Below are positions 58,626 to 64,000 of a stretch of 64,000 bases of DNA, piece by piece. The translations under genes were made by a program, and so were the position numbers. Position 1 is the first letter of the stretch; the number at the start of each line of letters is the position of its first letter. The stretch covers positions 6,510,001 through 6,574,000 of the forward strand of contig NC_083560.1 of NCBI RefSeq assembly GCF_019925205.1. The letters run 5' to 3'. The stretch is from Metopolophium dirhodum. Its lineage: Eukaryota > Arthropoda > Insecta > Hemiptera > Aphididae. The notes below the pieces were generated by a model, which was not told the DNA's origin, ran no database searches, and saw nothing but the letters and a program-made list of their open reading frames with translations.

Positions 58626-61600
58626 TAAAATCTTCTATAAAATTCCTTTATGCCTATATGGCTATTTGACTAAACATATTAAAATTAAAAACGAAATAGC
58701 TTGGGCTAATATGCTTATTATATTATAAGCCGCCTAGAATATGGCGTAGTTGGTATTATTTTTAGTGTTAACGATTTTAAACGTATACAATATGCTAAAT
58801 AGTAATTTGCATTAATCACTAGGTATTGAATATTAATCGAATAAAAATTTATAAAAGCTGAAAATAAGTACTGCACACTTTTAAATGTGCTACTTCACAT
58901 TTAATATTAGCTACTGCACAAAATTTTAGGCCCTGACTCAATACATTTGAATAATATTTTTAACAGGTTAATATTACGTTATAAAAAATATATTAGCTCT
59001 CAACTATTTAAAAACTAGGCATACAATTTTTTTTTTAATTTTTACAATTTCAATTTAAAACTAAATTTAATCATAATATAAATAATCCGCCATAAGTTGC
59101 TTCAATAGTTGTACCTAACATATTTGGTGACATATTTTTTTCTTTTTGACCAATCACATAAATGTAATCATTATTTAAATAACAATAATATACATTCAAA
59201 TACATACATAGGGTACCAATAAACTTAAATAATTATATTTCATGTAAAAACTCATTTCAATGACATGAACAGGGTTTGAGATAAGAATTTGCTTAATTTA
59301 TTGTCTTGAAAAAATCTGGTATAGGTCAGATTTCAAAGTATATTTATATATATATAAATGTAGTGCTTATTTTATTTATTTAAGTGTTTTCTTTTTAATG
59401 CATTAATAGTTTTTTAATGTATATTTTCTACTTTAAAACAATGCAAGCAATATCAATTATAAAAAACTAGTTAGTCTTAAAAAAAAAATTAGATTTTTAT
59501 TTTGGAATTTGAAGTGAAAGAGTATCCGTTTTAGAAATTGCTATTTTATTTAAATTTTTTTTGTGTGTTTATTTTGATGATTTTAGGCTCTTTTTAGTCC
59601 TGAACCCTGTTATGACCAAGTTCATACCAAATATTTTACATTTTATACTAATATTATTGTGAGCCATTAAATAATTTTACTTTAATTAGAAGCATGGGAC
59701 TATGAAAAATTTATTTCAAAATTATGATACAGTTTAATAAAAATGTTCGTTTTGCAGTAATGCAAAATATGAGTAAAGATATAACATGTATTCAAAAAAT
59801 TAAAACAAACTTTCCAATCACTCCAGACTTAAAATATGTATATTAAAATTTAAAAATGATGTTAATAATATTATTATGAGTTTAATTTCACACTAATAAT
59901 TATTATGACAACACAAATATATGACAGAAAAATTTAGTATGTATCATTATACAATGTAATACCAATATCATTAAAAAAAAGTAATAATAATAATAATATA
60001 TATTTTTTAAAATACATTACATTGAGCATTTATACTATTGTTTCTATTAGTAATAATTGAAATATAATTATTAATCACATACCTATTTTTTTTTAAGTTC
60101 ATTATTTGATTTAAATAATTTACATATTATATTGTGTGGATTAAACACGACATACATTATTTTATCTTTTGAGTTGTAATGATTGATGTTGTCACCTCAT
60201 TTAAATTAATTATAAAATATCATACAAATAACAAAACATTAACATTAGCAATTATAGCATATTTGAATGAGGTAAAATAACCTATGTGAAACTGATTTGG
60301 AATCATAATATATTATGTAGATCAATAATTTTCTATTCACTTTTTGTATATGAACTAAAAAGTGGAGATTTTGGTATAACTTTTGTAGAGTATAGAATTT
60401 CAGGAAAAACCCAAACAGTGTCCAGCTGAGTATTGTAATTATAAACTTTTTTATTATAAAAAAAACATACTTAACAATTTAAACTTAGAGAACATTGTTA
60501 GTACTAGAGGTTCAAAGAGAGTTCAATGGAATAATAAATTATATTTATATTTACTATTTCCCTATATTTATTACATTATTAAATGAGTCTATGCTTAAAC
60601 AAATTACTTAAAAAATAGCTATTTTAAAGTATTCATATGCTCAAATTGGTTAAAAATAATTGGTTTTGTGCAAATAACCTTGTAAAATATAACTACAGTC
60701 TACAAGTCTTAAAAAAGTTATATCAATATAGGTACCAACTAATTGTCTAAAACACTCGCAATACTTTTATTTGCAACAAGTTATATACTCTCAATACAAT
60801 ATGATTATGACTGCCATTTTAAACTTGCAGAAATTTGGTCTATGCCAGATGTATTAATGAGTTCAATCATCTTCTAAATTGTATTGGTTTCTATATTTAT
60901 TACACTATTAATTAATGCCAACAATGTTTAAACAAATTAGTAGAAAATAATTATAAGGCATTCATTATTAGGTACTGCATTAAATGTTTAAAATCAAAAA
61001 GTTATAAATACTATAATTTTATAAACACAAACCAACAAAAAACCATACATGCAAATATTTATTCAGTAAATTGTTGAATTCTATGAAATTATTACCCATG
61101 GTCAGGAATTAAAGCAAAATAATGTTAAATACATTATAAAATCAAGATATTTAAGTACTGAAATATGCTGAATTGTGCCACTTTACATTAATATAAAAAT
61201 GTATCGTCATACATAACAATATGAATATGGAAATATAATTTAATAAAAAAATGATGTCACATTTGAAGTCTTATGAACAATGACTTTTAAAGAAATTAAA
61301 CATTGCTTTTCCATAATAATTTACCATACATAACAATAAAATTTTTCTTAAAATTTTTGAAGAAAATGGATCATATCTAATAACAGTTTTAATTTAAATC
61401 AATAGGTTGAATAAAAATGAAATAAACAAAGAATACACATTGAATTGTGATATAAAATAAAATTGAAATCATAGATAGGTATAAATGTACAGTGACTTTT
61501 AGAGAAATTGAAGAATACTCGAGAATAATGACGGCTATGGGATTAAAGTAAAATAATGTTTAACACATTAGCAAATCTAGATATTTAGGTGCTGTAATAT

Positions 61601-62600
61601 GCAACTTTTCATTAAAAAAAAAATGATGTCACATTTGAATTCTTAGGAATAATGACTTTTAGAGAAATTAAATATTGGTTCATAATAATTTACCAATAAT
61701 ATAAATTTATTTAAGTATTAAATTGTCATGATAAAGTGTATACCTACCACCATAGACCTATAAACTAAGTCATCATGACAAAATAGATTTATTTATATTA
61801 TTTATTTTGTCAAGAATAATATTATGTTTAATTTCTTATGACACACATCGTTGAACGATGACCAGGATTGTCAACACTCAACAACCATGATCATAATCAT
61901 GCAATGATATAAATAATTCCAATGACTCATGTAGGATCTAACTTTCTAAGGTAAGCTATAGTCTGTGTCTTGTGGCCTGTGGTAAGTTCTATAACTCTAA
62001 ATTATCTAGTTTACAGCACAGAACAAATTATAGATCTTAATCTTAATCATCATTTTTTTTTTTGTATTTTTTTTTTTTAAGCAATGTATCCAAAGATCAA
62101 CTATGACTAAACTGTTAAAGCCTTAACAATATTATTACAAAACTAAAAGAGTTATTTTTAAATTTATTTTGCCATTAATCATACTGAATAATATTAACTA
62201 GGTATTAAAAACAATTTATTTTAGTGGCTACTGCTAGTTAACAGTTTATGTACATTGTTTTGGTGGAAAATTATCTTGATACATTTATTTAAGTTTGTTT
62301 ACATTAATGAGCTGAATCTTGTTCAAGATTTTACTTTCTTGATTTTTAATCAAGTAATTATGGTAATTGAAATGAAAAAAGTCTGAATTTTGAAAACTTC
62401 TTGAAGTTTTGTGTTAAATAGGAAAATAATAAATATGTAACTCAGTAATGATAAGTAGGTGGATAATTTAGCTAGCTATAATATAAAATATTAACGAGAG
62501 GGATTTGATATCACACTCAAGTGGTATAACCACTTGAATTCATAAAAACGTCAGCGTGAACAGTCTCAAAATATCTATTTTTCAACTTTTTGTCCTAAAC
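58626..62600. other. AT-rich, family-free region
   Basis: None of the named repeat families occurs here. Two diverged tandem duplications are visible: about 60500-60620 with 60860-60980, and about 61085-61330 with 61520-61720 (shared AAATGATGTCACATTTGAA and ATAATAATTTACCA-type strings). No open frame, splice pattern or RNA was recognised. It could be a large intron or long UTR of a gene to the right, or simple intergenic DNA. Confidence 0.4.
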
Positions 62601-62731
62601 TATGATAACTAGAAAGTTGGTTGATAACTCATTAAAAATGGATTATCAAGTAAATGATAAATGTGGAATAAAAATGTTTTTAAAAAAATTATTTGATTTT
62701 TCACAGACAAAAAAAGAGTTATTTTTCGCTA

Positions 62732-63070
62732 GATTTTCATTTAGCGTGGTAGATTTCCGAAACTGGAGAACGGATTTAGTTGTTTGGGGTCTTGTTAGAT
62801 TCACATTGAATAGGAGAAGTGCAGTGAAGATTTTCAGAACTTTATCTCCAATCGTTAATTCACTACAAAGCTGTAAAGCTGGAAAACATAAAAAACCGCC
62901 CAATAAAATTTGTTTTAATTTTTTTTAATGTTCTGTAGTGAATTAACCATTAAAGATAAAGTTCTGAAATTCTTCACTGCACTTCTCCTAAACAATGCGA
63001 ATCTAACAAGACCCCAAACAACGAAATCCACTGTCCGGTTTCGGAGATCTATCTCACTAAATGACAATGA
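62732..63070. repeat. Inverted repeat, ~139-bp arms, 60-bp loop
   Basis: 62732-62870 and 62931-63070 are reverse complements at about 86% (19 mismatches in 139 by hand). Read outward from the loop, both arms give an open frame sharing DKVLK.FTALLL and NLTRPQTTKS. Differences change many amino acids, so coding selection is not indicated. The form suits a MITE or a hairpin-RNA precursor. Confidence 0.8.
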
Positions 63071-63249
63071 AAATGATTTTTCGTGGGGCTGTTCACACCG
63101 ACATTTTTCTGGATTCAGATTGTTCTACAGCTTGGGTGTGATATCAGCTAATAAATTTCTAAAAATTAAAAATCAAGAAAGTTTACATGCCGATCCCTGA
63201 CTTGGCAAGCGTTTTTTAAAAATACTAAGTACATTAACTGCACATTTAC

Positions 63250-64000
63250 TTTTGTGCATTATTTAATTCAAAACTGACAATCCAATTTGTATGGATCGTT
63301 TTCGGAGCACACCACCCCACCGCCTACGCCGTTCGCACTAACGTCTAATGGGCGGTGAACATCCGCTCGAACCGAACCATTCACGTTCCGTCACAATCGG
63401 TTACCGGTTCGTACGTATTCTACAATTTACGATAGCCGGTCATCGTACCGTTCGTGTCACCCCAACCCCACCGCCATTGCGCAGACAACTCGTCGCTCGT
63501 CGTCGACCACGTCCGACATTATAATAATATTACGACGCGACAACAACAACAACAACAATAATAATAATAATAATAATAATATTTTATTCGTCGATGTCGC
63601 CGCCGCGTCCCCGATAACAGCATAGATTACACTCGTCGCAATATTGTTGTTGCCTTGTACGCGCGCACAAACTCACCGACGATCGATCGAAGATCCTTTG
63701 CTGATAATAGATAATATTGTTGTTATGATATTGTTGTTCCATGATATTAGAACGGCAAAGATCATCGCGTGACGCGTATTTTTATTTTACGCGGTTTTTG
63801 TTAATTATATTGTTATAGATTTTTACCTGTTTGTATCGAAATATTGTTATTGATCACTCGACACTCGGTCACTGTTGCCAATCGCCCAATACGAACACCA
63901 CCGAATCCGCCGTATAGGTCCGTGCACGACAAGATAAGGATTTTGACAAAATCACGAACAATTGAAAATTATTTAGAGTTAAGCTACGGTTTCCCAAACA
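63250..64000. promoter_or_regulatory. CpG-rich stretch, possible promoter or 5' UTR
   Basis: GC and CpG content rise sharply (for example CGACGCGAC and TGTCGCCGCCGCGTCC) compared with everything to the left. On the minus strand, AACAG|GTAAAAATC at about 63829 would be a good splice donor, and the downstream AT-rich region would then be intron. This is suggestive only; no start codon in a convincing frame was found on either strand. Confidence 0.35.
63541..63581 (+). repeat. (CAA)n-(TAA)n microsatellite
   Basis: Six CAA units run straight into about eight AAT units, a common feature of insect 5' UTRs and promoters. Confidence 0.9.

Noticed and set aside
1..64000. tRNA, rRNA or snRNA genes
   Set aside because: Read for tRNA T-loop and CCA-like contexts and for long conserved rRNA strings; the only tRNA-like string is the BEL primer-binding site. 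A covariance-model scan could still reveal one.

Overview
The window looks like intergenic, repeat-dominated DNA from an insect nuclear genome, most probably an aphid. The grounds are strong AT-richness, several repeat families whose wording I associate with aphid genomes, a BEL/Pao retrotransposon, non-LTR retrotransposon fragments and a short (CCTAA)n tract. The species call is inference. I find no convincing host protein-coding exon. The only long intact reading frame is the 1740-residue polyprotein of a BEL/Pao element. The right end (about 63250-64000) is CpG-rich with trinucleotide runs and may be the promoter or 5' UTR side of a gene outside the window.

The centrepiece is at 23799-40925. 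It is an almost perfect giant inverted repeat: two arms of about 4.64 kb, roughly 99% identical by sampling, around a 0.94 kb spacer. Its ends begin AG and finish CT, and it is flanked by an exact 6-bp direct repeat, GCATTG. That makes it a discrete transposed unit (here 'element D', 10.2 kb before later insertions) and not just a genomic palindrome. AG/CT ends plus a 6-bp target duplication are the hallmarks of Polinton/Maverick elements, but D has no gene of its own, so I propose a non-autonomous fold-back derivative. Each arm carries, near its tip, a five-copy array of a ~105-bp repeat followed by a (CATA)n tract. D sits inside a broken non-LTR retrotransposon: RT remnants lie to its left (22857-23508) and a likely poly(A)-tailed 3' end to its right (40926-41058).

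The BEL/Pao element (24975-31878) inserted later into the left arm of D only. Its two 214-bp LTRs look identical, it has a TATAC target duplication and one uninterrupted gag-pol frame, and the right arm still holds the uninterrupted target at 39757-39761. The insertion is therefore young, polarised and self-dated.

Outside D, blocks recur in mirrored order. F (29-2560) mirrors 50470-53390, and C (11440-15860) mirrors 46150-50200. This gives F-C-D-D'-C'-F', with unequal amounts of other repeats between the blocks. The right-hand C copy carries a 1.1 kb GC-richer solo LTR absent from three paralogous sites. Other dispersed families (named here Y, Z, W, V, X and Q) fill much of the rest, along with small TIR elements, a Helitron-like start, an R1-type LINE fragment, a copia-like LTR, a G-rich minisatellite and two short hairpin repeats. 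58626-62600 is AT-rich and free of the recognised families.
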